64,000 bases of DNA, taken from assembly GCA_026874595.1 (NCBI GenBank), contig CM049310.1, forward strand, positions 34,847,558 to 34,911,557. Reading direction: 5' to 3'. This stretch comes from Sipunculus nudus (Eukaryota > Annelida > Sipuncula > Golfingiida > Sipunculidae). The notes under the pieces were generated by a model, which saw nothing but the letters and a program-made list of their open reading frames with translations, was not told the origin of the DNA and searched no databases. This document shows positions 37,036 through 47,965 of the stretch, piece by piece (the first letter of the stretch is position 1; every line of letters begins with the position of its first letter). The position numbers and the translations under genes were made by a program.

Positions 37036-37686
37036 CACTTTCCTGCAGCCTTTGCCAGGCAGCGGGAAGCATGCAGCTAGCTGCAGCCTTCCTGCACACT
37101 CTTCTTGCAGCCTATTTTGGTTTCTGCTGCTTTGCAGCACGGTTGCAGCAAACTTTTCATTTTGCTAAGGGTGGCCTTGACCTTGAATATTGCCATATAT
37201 GGTGAAAATCACACAAAATCATTAATTTCTCAATAAGGGATGCATTGATTGGTCCAAAAATCAACTTGAACGAAGATCTTGGATAGTGTTGTCATGTACG
37301 GGAAACAGGTGGTGCCACCTGTTATTCTTTTACTTGTTTTTGTGCCGTTTAATACCCCATCATTGCCACTTAACAGTATTGTGAGCATTATAAGTCAAAA
37401 ACTAATGGACAGATTTCTTGCATATACTTAGACATAGGTTAGGGGATGATGTATATTGAAATTTGGATCATGACCTTTTCAATGAGAATGACCTTTTCTA
37501 TGAGTGTGGTCTGATATTAATTGTTGCTGAAGATGGGGGGCCTATTCTTCAACGGGGGGGGGGGGGGGGGATTAATTGTCTGGGGATACTATGGCACCTG
37601 CGGTGCCAAGAAATATCTAGTTTTTAAATCATATTTTTTAATCATATATAACAGCTGAGCGCCATGACCCATAGGTCCCTTGTTTA

Positions 37687-38157
37687 AATTATTAGCATAA
37701 CTATAAAATTAGTAACATAAATTTTGCCAAATTTTGGCCATAGCACATTTATTCACAGCCTGTACACATAAGGATTAAATCTTTAATAATCTGGTATTTG
37801 AAAGCAAATGGTCAAAATCTACATATATTATACAAGTTTGCAAACACCATGTCAAGCATTGTTTACATCAGGCTAGCCCAGTTCAGGCGTATGCAGTGCA
37901 TACTATATGCACAGGGACTGCTACAGCCTTGGCATCCCCAATTGTTATTTAACTCACTTTTGGTTACAATGATTGAAGTGCACATTTAATTAGATGTATA
38001 TTGAAGTGTACACCAGAAATAAATCAGGATATATTTTTTCTTTAAGTTACTATCTTAAATTCTGTATCCTATCCTATTCTCTATTCTATCTTTAAATTTT
38101 TCCCCACTTGAACAGTTGCACATTTTTGCATGTAAACACTGGTGATTTAATTTTCTT
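37687..38157 (+). mobile_element. Family B core fragment
   Basis: Phrases such as 'acaccatgtcaagcattgtt' and 'taaattttgccaaattttgg' match core units at 12.7-12.95 kb. Lacks both ends. Confidence 0.5.
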
Positions 38158-38710
38158 TTATTCCATCAAATAATTCATGTCAGATATCAGTCCTACTAAT
38201 ATTCACTTGTTATGCCAATTATGTTTTTGGCAGAAATAAAATTTTGTCATGGCAAAATAAGATTTAAGGTTATGAGTAGGCTGAACTAAGATGAATTTTT
38301 CTTAATTTATCAGAAGTGTGTGCTGAAGACCTTATTTAGTATTATGTCAAATCAGTCTGAATCAGGATTTAGGCTGGACCAGATCCTGATCAGGGTTTGG
38401 ACTGGTCAGAATCCCGATAAGTTATTGGTCCAGACCAAATCCCGAACAAGATTAATTGTGGCCTAAACCCTGATAGGAATCTGGTCAAGATTTCGGTGGG
38501 ATCTGGATCTGGGCAGTTCTGGACTGGATTGGGATTGATCCAGATCTGTATCTGGGCCTTGACATATTCTCCATATATGATATATACCCAAGGAATGAGT
38601 AGATAAGGATTCAAATGATTCTTATCTTTACTGACCAGACCAAATTTCAATCCTGAAGTCTCAAGCCTGGATTGTAATCTGGACCAGCCCTGAAAGAATT
38701 TAATCTTTGC
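38158..38710. repeat. Family H repeat, copy H2
   Basis: Matches H1 in order (cagtcctactaatattcact, tagtattatgtcaaatcagt, cctgatcagggtttgg), then the gatc/ctgg mosaic. Confidence 0.6.
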
Positions 38711-38739
38711 TGGCCCAGTTTTAAAATGTACCAGATAAG

Positions 38740-38741
<2 letters not shown>

Positions 38742-38832
<91 letters not shown>
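38742..38832. repeat. AT microsatellite, about 45 repeats
   Basis: An uninterrupted AT dinucleotide run. The overlapping minus-strand open frames are Tyr-Ile runs and are artefacts. Confidence 0.95.
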
Positions 38833-38833
<1 letters not shown>

Positions 38834-39529
38834 CTTATATTCATCATATAGGTCATCAGGAAATGATAAGGATTCAGATACATGTATGTTGCAGAAACTG
38901 GGCTTAGCTTCCCTGTAACACATGCTGGCTGCAGAAGTGATAAATATGCACTGTTGAATCTAAATGGTTATATGAATGGTTATAATATACAGGTCAGCTG
39001 GCCAACGTCACACAGTGATGCAATACAGCAGGCAGTCATGCAGTCTTATAGCTCAGTTTGGGAGCACCATGCACTCTGAGTGATACGTTTTTTGTTGGTA
39101 AGTATCTCAGGGTGATCGTTCATGGCGTGGTGTACCTTAAAATATGTGTCTATTTGATTGGCTGAATCCACATAAGGAGGTGTTGCTGAGGTGTAGAAGC
39201 TTTATTGCTGCATGGTGGGTATATCAAATTATATATTGTGAGTAACAGATTTCTAGTTTTAATACTGTTTGTATTAGCTTTTGTTTGTATGAACCTTTAA
39301 AAGCCTGTTTCAAGTATATATCATAAAATCATTGTATGGTATAATCATTATAATGGATGCAACTCAGACATGTTAGAAACAATGTCTGGATTTTAAATAA
39401 ATGAATCAAAACAAACTGTTACTCATTCTTGGTGTCTGCTAGTATAGGCTGGCACTTGATAAAGATTTGGAACATGAAGCTGTGTTTCAATTAAGTGTAT
39501 ATGTGTATGTGCATAAATGCATGAAAAAA
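38833..39529. other. No recognised feature
   Basis: No exon, RNA gene or repeat family assigned. Confidence 0.4.
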
Positions 39530-40060
39530 TAGGTGTTTGTCAATAGGGGAAGATTCTTTTCAATTTTGTGGTCATAGGATCAAGGTCACTGGGCCCATTC
39601 ATTCACAAATTAGTTTATATTATTTATATATTTTATATATGATTTTATATGACCTATCACTCATGTGAGAAACATTTTGATTTTCGGGCTCCTGAGGTTA
39701 AAGGTGAAGGTCACAGGAGCAATTAACATCTTTAAAAGGATTGTGGATACACTGTTATTTAAAAAAAAAAACTTTTCCCAATCTTTTCATCTTTCACACA
39801 TGGCTTACCTGCCCAAAGTTGAAGAATTCTGTAGATTTTGAGGTTACCTGGTCAGAGGTCAAGGCCACTGGACTTTTTTTAAAAGATTGTTACAATAATC
39901 TTAATGCTATAAGTTAAAGGATAGTAAGTTCTCAGAATTTTTGGTCACAAAGTCATTTGTTAAGGTCACAGGACCCACATTTGAAAAAGGTCATATAAAT
40001 GTCCATAAAAAGAAATTCAGCTGAGTACAAGATCCATGGGGCCCTATTTTTTAAGTATTC
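39530..40060 (+). mobile_element. Degenerate family B-like copy
   Basis: Contains 'caaggtcactgggcccattc', 'gtcagaggtcaaggccactg' and a 3'-like end near 40017 (ttcagctgagtacaagatcc then atggggccc). The order resembles the ~140-bp arrays at 7 kb and the A3 core. Confidence 0.45.
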
Positions 40061-41119
40061 GTGCACAAGTTTAGAATAATCCAGGTGTCATAGCATTCAC
40101 ATAGTCATTAAAGTCTCTGTGGAAAGGTCAGAATGTTAGTTTACTTGCTTGTCAGTAACTATAGACTATTGAATAATGGAATTTGTATTTTTAAAAATTC
40201 AATACCAAGCCTATAAAGCCAAGGGCTTTGTTAAGGGCAGGTTCCAATAATGAGTGTATATTTAAAATATTTTAAAATGGGGGGGGGGGGGGCTAGGTTT
40301 GTTTAGCTTGAATTCAGCTTAGGATCTCTAAAAATGTCAGTGTTCAGAAAATTGGTAGGAACTTTGGTTCCTCATATTCCTGTGGTGTATGATGTTATAG
40401 CGGAGGTAATTTTATCACAGATGCTCATATTTGTGACCACCAACCAAATCATCTGGGGCTTAAGCAAGAGACCCCAGGAGTTTATAGATTGGTTCTGTCT
40501 TAATGACAGGATTTAACCTCCGAATTATCGCCCCATTCATAAAAATTAGAGGTGGTTTAATTAGAATATATTCTTTTCTTTATCACATGACTGTTTTCAA
40601 ACATGTTCAACAAACAGTGCCACTTGAGGGTCATTAATTGAGGAATCCTGTTTGATAAGATTGATTTTGTACCTATATTTTGACTCTCAAACTAGGGTCT
40701 CTACATTAATCTTTAAAATCCTTGAAAAGAAAATGCTTAAATTTGGCTTATTTTGAATATTTCTCAAATATCTTTCTTTATGACTTTTTGAAACAGTTGC
40801 TGCACCCTTGTATTTACAGCTGAAATATTTTACACTCAGTCTTAATATTACAATGAAACTTTTGCGATATTCATGAATGGGCAAGAATCTCAAACAAGAA
40901 ACCATCAGGAATAAAATGCCGCATACACTTAGATGATGATGCATCTGAACAAATGGATTGGTTATCACAACTCAAGAAACATGGTTCATTAATCAGCAAC
41001 CTAATCTGTGTATTGTATTAGAACAATTTCATGTATACACATCAATTATTATAATAATATAACACCAGAAATAAATGAGACAGAGTGGGAATAATTCTTA
41101 TCATTTAATAAATGCAAAA
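40061..41119. other. No recognised feature
   Basis: Poly-G at about 40279-40292. The 93-codon minus-strand frame (40687-40968) has no recognisable domain. Confidence 0.4.
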
Positions 41120-41389
41120 ACTGGTGTACATAGATATTTTTTTTCTACTGGTGTACATAGATATTTTTTTTCTACTGGTGTACATAGATATTTTTTTTCT
41201 ACTGGTGTACATAGATATTTTTTTTCTACTGGTGTACATAGTTATTTTTTTTCTACTGGTGTACATAGATATTTTTTTTCTACTGGTGTACATAGATATT
41301 TTTTTTCTACTGGTGTACATAGTTATTTTTTTTCTACTGGTGTACATAGATATTTTTTTTCTACTGGTGTACATAGATATTTTTTCTTG
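41120..41389. repeat. 27-bp minisatellite, ten units
   Basis: The unit actggtgtacatagatattt plus tttttct is repeated ten times. Units 5 and 8 read gttattt instead of gatattt. The 27-bp length keeps three frames open (repeats such as STGVHRYFF), so the open frames are repeat artefacts. Confidence 0.95.
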
Positions 41390-41459
41390 TGCAATCATAA
41401 AAATGAAGCCCTTGCAATAAGTTCTTTGAACTTTTGAAATAAAAAATTCCAGCTTCACA

Positions 41460-41508
41460 AATATGGAGCCAACCACAGTATTTAATATACTGTGGTTGGC
41501 TCCATATT
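41460..41508. repeat. Perfect 22-bp inverted repeat with 5-base loop
   Basis: aatatggagccaaccacagt plus at (41460-41481) is exactly complementary to 41487-41508, with loop ttaat between. No poly-T tail and no family relationship seen. Confidence 0.9.
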
Positions 41509-43118
41509 AGTGAGACTTCATATTCACAGGTCTGAAGTTTCCCTTTTTTCCACTTTTTCAGGGTTTTCTGAGGATTCAGTTTTCATGATCTTATCAACTA
41601 TACAGAGTGTATCCTATATGGTATGAATTATTCAATATGTTTGCAAAATTTCTACAATTTTAGAAGCACCTATGTAAGAACATTGCAGATTGAAACCTTC
41701 ATGAACACAAAGCTGACCATAGTATATGCTAAAATAAAGATAAATTGGCCTAAAAATGAAAATGTTTGAGGATGGGAAATCTGACAGAGATGAAAAAAGG
41801 GACCAGCAAAAAACTTAAAAATCTAAAATTATAAATTTACAAGTGGGGTAAGATGGAAGTAATATAGCAGGCTTTTCTGCTATGGAAACACAAACATTGT
41901 GAGCTTAGTTGTGTGTTATCAGCATAAGTACAATGTGATCATGATTATGACCTTGTAAGGGCACCTTGTAAGCTAGGTCCCACTTCCCATACTTGAGGAA
42001 AGCCAGAGAAATCATTATACAGGTGGTGAGAAGGTTCAAATATTGTTGTCACGCAGCTTACAATAAGGAAAAAGCGTACTAAGAAGCTGTGGCCTACAAA
42101 TTTGCAAAAAAAAAACATATAAATCAGTAAAGGTAATCCATTTGTCTGCATACATCTGTTACTACAGTTACCATATAAGGTCAGGACTGTTTGTAAATGA
42201 ATTCAGTTATTCTCAGAAAGTCCTGTCGTGGCCTGTACAATGAGTTGTTCATACATGAAGTGAATGAGCAATGGAAAAAATTTTTTCTGCTGCACTGTTA
42301 TAAGAAACTTGATTGAATGTGTCCTATTGACAGTATATGTCAGATAAGCAGCAAAACCATACATTCAGAACACAAAACGTTTTTTCAGTATAGCTCCATA
42401 TTTAGAGTCTGTAGGGATAGGGGAATCCCATTCTTCCACATGCATACTCAAGATTAAAATGTGCATGCCCAACTTGACACTTTAGAATAAAAACACAAGA
42501 TCTATTTTGTTGAATTCCTTCACATCCGTATACAGCATAATGAGTTACTAACAGCTTGAGATTTGCCATACTAGCAAGGAACAGGTTTCAAGGTCTCTTT
42601 CTTATTAAAATGAAAAATCAAGATCCGTTTACTTAGTTTTCAGACCATAATTTTTTATTGTGCACTTCTGATTATCAAGGTTAATTTATTTGGTGGTTTT
42701 CTTGGCTCTTATAGGGATTATTATGTCATAATTCTAATTCCAATGAATACTGATACTGTCAGATTTTGACAAATTGTAATATGACGTAACTATCTCAAAC
42801 TGTAATTATATATTTTGCTCTTGCCAAAACTGATACCATGCACAAGTGATAGCTAATCTATGTCAATTGTACTAAATGTACTAAATGTAATAAGTACTGC
42901 AAATAACCATGGTTCAGTCTTTATAATCAGCTCAGCTGACTGTATACAGAGATCTCGCTGGATATCCATAAACAGACCATGCAAATATATGAAAACTGCT
43001 TGAAAGATACCAAGATTTTTTTTTATTTAACGATAGAGTAATCTTTCTGTCTTTTACATGACAAAAATGTATTTGGATACCAAAGAGTATTGTTATTAAG
43101 ATGTAACTCTAATGTATA
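41509..43118. other. No recognised feature
   Basis: AT-rich flank of the pogo-like element. No exon with a known domain seen. Confidence 0.4.
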
Positions 43119-45323
43119 CCGTTTCCCCCCATAGATAATCCGCACCCGTAGATAATCCGCACCCCTATTCAGAGCTACAATTTCTGGGGAAAAACCTGTA
43201 TACCTGTGTATAATACGCAGCTAGATTCTGACGAAATCCTGAATGCTGCAAATTGTTTTTGTGGTGGTCATCGAATATCCGCTCTCTTCGTGGGTGTGAC
43301 TTCGTCAGTCAACACAAGTCTCTAAGCAGAAGATCATTATACTTGAATTACAGAATGTATACAAAAACACAGGTCTCCTTTGATGTTAATCAAAGGGAAG
43401 CTTTCCGTCATGTCGGGTAACAAACTGTGACGAGCGTGTCATAAGGAGAACAACTCGCACGGCACCCTAGTTAGCCAATTAATGCTTATCATAGAACAAA
43501 GAGTCTTCATTAACTCAACACACGCATAAATATGGGTAACCATCATTCAGTCGCTTATGGTCATCATGCCACGCAGATCATCGTATACGACAGCGTTTAA
43601 GTTACAAGTTGTTCAGTATGCTGAACAGAATGGGAATCGCAGTGCTGCTCGCCATTTCGGTATCGACGAGAGCAATGTTCGACTGTGGAAAAGATCGAAA
43701 GGACAACTTGAAAAAATGCCGAAATCAAAGAGGGCCCACAGGAGTCGTCAAGTTTTCTATCCTGAGGTGGACAAGCAAGTGCTGGAATGGATCAGTGAAT
43801 GTCGCGCTCAGGGCAATGCAGTGAGCACAGTGCAAGTTCGACTGAAAGCCAGCCTGGTTGCAAAAGATCTCAAAATTAGTGTTTTCAAGGCTTCCTCAAA
43901 CTGGTGTTATCGCTTCATGGCCCGGAATGATCTTTCCATTAGAAGAAAAACCCACATCAGTCAAAAGCTTCCAGCTGATTACGAGGAGAAACTGACAGCT
44001 TTTCAGGCCCACATAATCAAACGCCGCAAAGTACTGGACCCGCCACTGTCACTCATCGGTATCGCTGACCATACGCCGCTAACGTTTGATCTACCTGCCG
44101 ATACAACTGTGGAAAAGAAGGGAGCGAACACAGTATCAATCCGTACGACTGGTAATGAAAAAAACAGGTTCACAGACATGCTGGCCTGCATGGCAGATGG
44201 CACTAAATAACCCCCGTACGTGGTTTTCAAACGGAAAACCATGCCCAAAGGTGTAAAATTCCCGAGCAGTGTACACGTGCGCGTACAGTCTAAAGGCTGG
44301 ATGGACGATACCCTGATGAAAGATTGGATTGATAGCGTGTGGGGGAATCGCGCGGGCGGCCTCACAAAGAAAGAGAATAGCCTATTAGTGTTAGATGCTT
44401 TCAGATGCCACCGCAACCCGGCCGTACTGCAACATCTGAAGCAAGCGCACAAGACGGAGGTGGCGATAATCCCTGGCGGGATGACGTCAATACTACAGCT
44501 GCTGGACGTAGGTGTCAACAGGCCCATGAAGACGCTACTGAAATCTAAATACAGATTAGAAATACACACGTTTATTATGTTTTTAAATCAAATTTTCTGT
44601 GATGTTTAATATCCACAACGGGGTTTCATTTTAAGCATATATATATATGTATTTATATATTTAACTAACTATTATAAAATACCCTAGGTTTGTAATAAAT
44701 TTATAACACATCTCCGGGATATCATTAATTTACACAGCTGTTCAAACTGTCCATGCTTGCACAATAGGGTAATTAATTATTAATTATTAATTAACTTAGG
44801 AAACCACCAGGCAATCATTCCTCCCATGGTTCAAGTTGTTTAAATAGTAATTAGTGTATCACGGAACATTTCCCACGGACAAGGACTGACAGGTGCAGGT
44901 ATATCAGGTAGAAACGATCCCCTTTTGTGATTTAACACCACATGTAAAAATATGCCGCAGCGCCATCTGCCGACAGACATTGACATCAAAGGAGGTCAGC
45001 CAAGCAATATACCATCATGCATATTTCACAACGGCGATCTTCTGTTGTAAGCCATACTTAAGATATATTTTAAGTATCAGAAATGAAAAAAAGTTAATCA
45101 AATCAATAATTATGTTGTTTTAATGCAAAATTTGTACAAGTAAAGTGAGTATACACTTAGTTTACATAAAATCCTTTATTATCGCTCATCATCGGCTCAC
45201 CGTACGATGTTCAACATGACTGAAAAAAAGTTTGGAAATTATGTCTCCATGTATAATACGCACCAGGGTTTTTTATTTCGATTCTAAGATGAAAAAATGC
45301 GGATTATCTATGGGGGAAAACGG
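43119..45323 (+). mobile_element. pogo/Tigger-like DNA transposon
   Basis: Inverted ends ccgttt(c/t)cccccatagata then atccgca, flanked by TA on both sides (43117-43118 and 45324-45325), the target duplication of Tc1/mariner-pogo elements. 'tagataatccgcaccc' is doubled at the left end, and 'gtataatacgca' occurs subterminally in both halves. It carries a broken transposase gene (43557-44609) followed by ~700 bases with no coding signal. Confidence 0.9.
43557..44609 (+). pseudogene. pogo/Tigger-family transposase, one in-frame stop and altered C-terminus
   Basis: The start at 43557 (MVIMPRRSSYTTAFKLQVVQ) opens a psq-type helix-turn-helix (about residues 10-50: AEQNGNRSAARHFGIDESNV). A CENP-B-type second HTH follows (about 65-135). 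The DDE/D domain shows a first Asp in IADHTPLTFD, a second in LLVLDAFRCH and a likely third in LQLLDVGVNRPMK. A TAA at 44208-44210 interrupts the frame between GTK and PPYVVFKRKTMP; the frame reopens at once, so a single point change is likely. After KTLLKSKY the reading continues into unrelated sequence to 44609, so the usual C-terminal tail is missing. In this family the enzyme cuts and reinserts its element at TA; this copy should be inactive. No neighbour shares a function with it. Confidence 0.9.
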
Positions 45324-45325
45324 TA

Positions 45326-45639
45326 TCTAAGCAGACTAACATTTGCCCATTCAAAATCTTAAACACAGCTGGTCTAATGTAGAGTTCTCCAAATTATAAC
45401 CTAATTTGCATGTTTTAAAATCTCAACTTACTTAAATATTGTTTGTATGTGTTATTGCCCTCAGATATCCAAGTAACTGCCATTGAACTAAAAGGTATGT
45501 CAGACAACTTCACAAGCAGGTAACCAGAAATGTGAGTCATGATCGATCTGTAGAAACCATGATTATTATTTGCTTCATCTTCCATGAAATCTGCATGAAT
45601 GTACAAGTAACATCAACTATTTTAGTTGTAGACACAGTG
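45326..45639. other. No recognised feature
   Basis: Short AT-rich flank of the pogo-like element. Confidence 0.4.
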
Positions 45640-45925
45640 TGGTCAACATCAACTGAACCAGCCCAGATCAAAATTTTGATCTGGACTGGCCCAGAAAAAA
45701 ATTCTAATCTGGGTCAGACCAGTTTTAAACTGGGCCAGCCCAGATTAAAATTTTGATCTGGGCCAGTCCAGATTACAATCCTGTGGTGAAGACTATAGTA
45801 ATTTAAATTTGGTCTGGACTGATTTTAAACTGGACCGGCCCAGATAAGAATTTTGATCGGGGCTGATCAAGTTTACAATCCTGTTCTGGACAGATCTTAA
45901 ACTGGGCCAGCCCAGATTAGAATTT
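45640..45925. repeat. Palindrome-rich gatc/ctgg array (family H-like)
   Basis: Variants of cagatcaaaattttgatctg, a 20-base palindrome, alternate with 'tttaaactgggccagcccag' about every 40-50 bases. The word set resembles the ends of H1 and H2. Confidence 0.6.
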
Positions 45926-46340
45926 TAATCATGTACGCAAGACTGGTGGCACCATCTGCAATCGTTTTGCCATGGCGTCCATCTGCATATTTGTTTTAGA
46001 TGAAAATTGCTCATATCTGAGGAGTCCTTCAATGTGTTGGTCTCCAGTTTGGCATGTACATCCATCTTGGAAAGTTTTCTCGTCAACCAGACGGGCGGCG
46101 CCACCTTTCATGCTATTTTCATAGTATAAATTTGTCCCCTTTTCATAAGAGTGATTCTCTTTATTGGCCCCCATATTTGGTGAAAAATATTGTTTCTCAA
46201 GTTGATAGATGGAAGAAACCATAGTCACTTGCCAAATGTCAGTATATGCTGCTGAAGATGGTGAAGGGGGTGACTATTCTTAAAGGAGGGAGGGATTAAT
46301 TGTCTGGTGATACTATGGCACCTGAGGTGCCAAGAAATAT
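45926..46340 (+). mobile_element. Family A 3' fragment, copy A4
   Basis: Begins inside a unit (agactggtggcaccatctgc) and ends attaattgtctggtgatact, then ggcacctgaggtgcc, then CTAG near 46340. The 5' end is missing. Confidence 0.65.
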
Positions 46341-46427
46341 CTAGTAGAGCCCTAGTTCCTGAGCACTGAGGATAGTATTTTTATTGCAACTTCAAAAAAT
46401 CTATGGTGATGCAGTTATAACTGTCAC

Positions 46428-46463
46428 AATCAGCTAAGCGCCGTGACCCATGGGTCCCTTGTT
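46428..46463 (+). mobile_element. Solo family B 3' end
   Basis: cagctaagcgccgtgaccca then tgggtcccttgtttt, with the perfect gacccatgggtc hairpin. The rest of the element is not recognisable upstream. Confidence 0.55.
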
Positions 46464-46589
46464 TTGAGGATTTTAAGATCTTTTGTGCCGGTGGGTTGCA
46501 AATGTGAGCTTTGTGCAGGTTGGTAGAAGCCTGTCCTGGCTATACCCGGTAACCCCCGCCCAGCACTTACTGGCATGGCTATTACCCTG

Positions 46590-46593
<4 letters not shown>

Positions 46594-46653
<60 letters not shown>

Positions 46654-46655
46654 CT

Positions 46656-46681
<26 letters not shown>
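46594..46681. repeat. TA microsatellite followed by GA microsatellite
   Basis: An uninterrupted TA run to about 46649, then gagactgagaga and a GA run to 46681. Confidence 0.95.
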
Positions 46682-46688
<7 letters not shown>

Positions 46689-47965
46689 AAACAGGTATCC
46701 ATAAAAAATATATAAGATGTAAATTAAAATATACATTTTATTGCATAAATTAATCAGATCCACTAAATTTCAGATATGAAAATATAATTATAATAATTAT
46801 AAAAATATTTAATAAAAATAAAGTTTGACCTGTTTTTGATATTTCAGGATCTATATAATTATACCTTCATAGACATGCTTAATGTATTTTTGTGACTCGT
46901 TGGTCTTTAGTTATTATATGATAATTTATGTGGAAATGATCCTTCAGTACTGCTTTATTAAGACACAGCATATTAATACAAATTAAAGAAATAAAATGTT
47001 TGTCTACTATTTGCCCCCCCCCCCCCCCCAAGTGAATATTTGGCTTCTTTGCAACTAGGGATATAGGCAAGAAAACTCAGAGGAAGCAACTTGTTGTTAG
47101 TCTAGATTTTGTGTATACAAACTACTGGAAACTGCTCGCATGTTTAATGATGCAAAAACCATTGCACTTAAAGTGTACATGTACACAGGAAGTCACCCGT
47201 GTGGTTTGATCACCCAATGTGTAGGTGGTAGTATGTTTCTGTAAGTAGTTATTATTCTTTAATCTACTCATTTTGTGTCTGTGACACATATATATTTGAA
47301 ATTAAGTACATGTATATAATGTGTTTCAGATATAGATAATTAAGAAAATATGTTTTCAAATAATTTGCAGGCAGGTTAATTGTACCAGTATATCATGTAA
47401 ATGCATGGTGAGATTTTGTCATGTGACTTAAAAATTCAAGTCTATGATACTTATAATTGCAAATTTACTGCACAACAATTTCTGAGATATAAATAAAATA
47501 AGCATATTTTAGTGTTAATTATATATGTTATATTGATCTGAAATATGGGTTCAGTTGCCTCTGTTTTGGTTCATGGTGCAGTCTGCACACATCCCTTGAC
47601 CCACTTTCATGTAGTTGCAGGTTCACTGAGTACATGTGTTGTCGATTGTGCAGCGCAGTATTCTTGAGCATACAAATGTAAACACTCATAAAGGGCTGCA
47701 AGTTCTGCTTAGTGTGGGAGATCTTGAGAGACATGTTGAGCACACAGCTAGGTATCTGTCTTTATTAACATCATTTAAAAATGCCTTCATTGATTAAAGT
47801 ACTCTTTCCCACACAGACCAGGGCAAAGTGCTGGTGTGTAAATATCTCCCTGGTTCATGTTGGGGCATCACAGTGTCATTTAATTTGTCGTAATGTTAAC
47901 AAAGGCCTGACATTTTATCCTTGTATGTGAGAGTGTAAAGTCTTCTGTTTGGCTTTCGGCACAGA
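46682..47965. other. No recognised feature
   Basis: A poly-C run near 47014-47029. No exon with a recognisable domain. Confidence 0.4.

Larger units (their letters stand above)
34184..37171. mobile_element. Element G: GC-rich minisatellite element with 12-bp TIRs
   Basis: Perfect inverted ends cccttagcaaaa (34184-34195) and ttttgctaaggg (37160-37171). The flanking TG (34182-34183 and 37172-37173) is explained by a 2-bp duplication of gag-tg-gcc, because sister units in A1 read caatgagtggccttgacc. Inside are a 1.2-kb GC-rich minisatellite, a 1.3-kb AT-rich middle and a 63-bp array. It encodes no recognisable transposase. Superfamily unknown. Confidence 0.75.
32359..37620 (+). mobile_element. 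Family A element, copy A2 (inside B2, carrying G)
   Basis: 5' ttgtatcaccagacatagtc; 3' tgtctggggatac, hairpin ggcacc-tgc-ggtgcc, CTAG at 37617-37620. Units match A1, with ggtggcgccacc palindromes. The element is split by G at 34184-37171; without G it is about 2.27 kb, like A1. The B1 empty site near 16240 (gcctcatttctaaata) shows insertion in a T-run with no duplication. Confidence 0.8.
28692..37684 (+). mobile_element. Family B element, copy B2, with nested A3 and A2
   Basis: Starts tttttagctcagctgactat with a following gtccgtccgtcc run. The core matches B1 (28800-29844 to 13820-14840; 30827-32358 to 14850-16240) and it ends cagctgagcgccatgaccca then taggtccctt (37652-37682). Two family A elements split it: A3 at 29845-30826 and A2 at 32359-37620. 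Removing both restores a colinear match to B1, including the last ~60 bases (ttttttaatcatatataaca). Confidence 0.75.

Noticed and set aside
38390-38923. 177-codon minus-strand frame with Tyr-Ile repeats
   Set aside because: Driven by the AT microsatellite and family H repeat. The same applies to the frames at 46430-46763.
41120-41389. CRISPR-like array (also 36726-37035)
   Set aside because: Units are contiguous tandem copies without unique spacers, in an animal-type genome.
41075-41476. Open frames of 102-123 codons with STGVHRYFF-type repeats
   Set aside because: Products of the 27-bp minisatellite, whose unit length is a multiple of three.
44003-44569. 188-codon minus-strand frame
   Set aside because: Antisense shadow of the pogo-like transposase.
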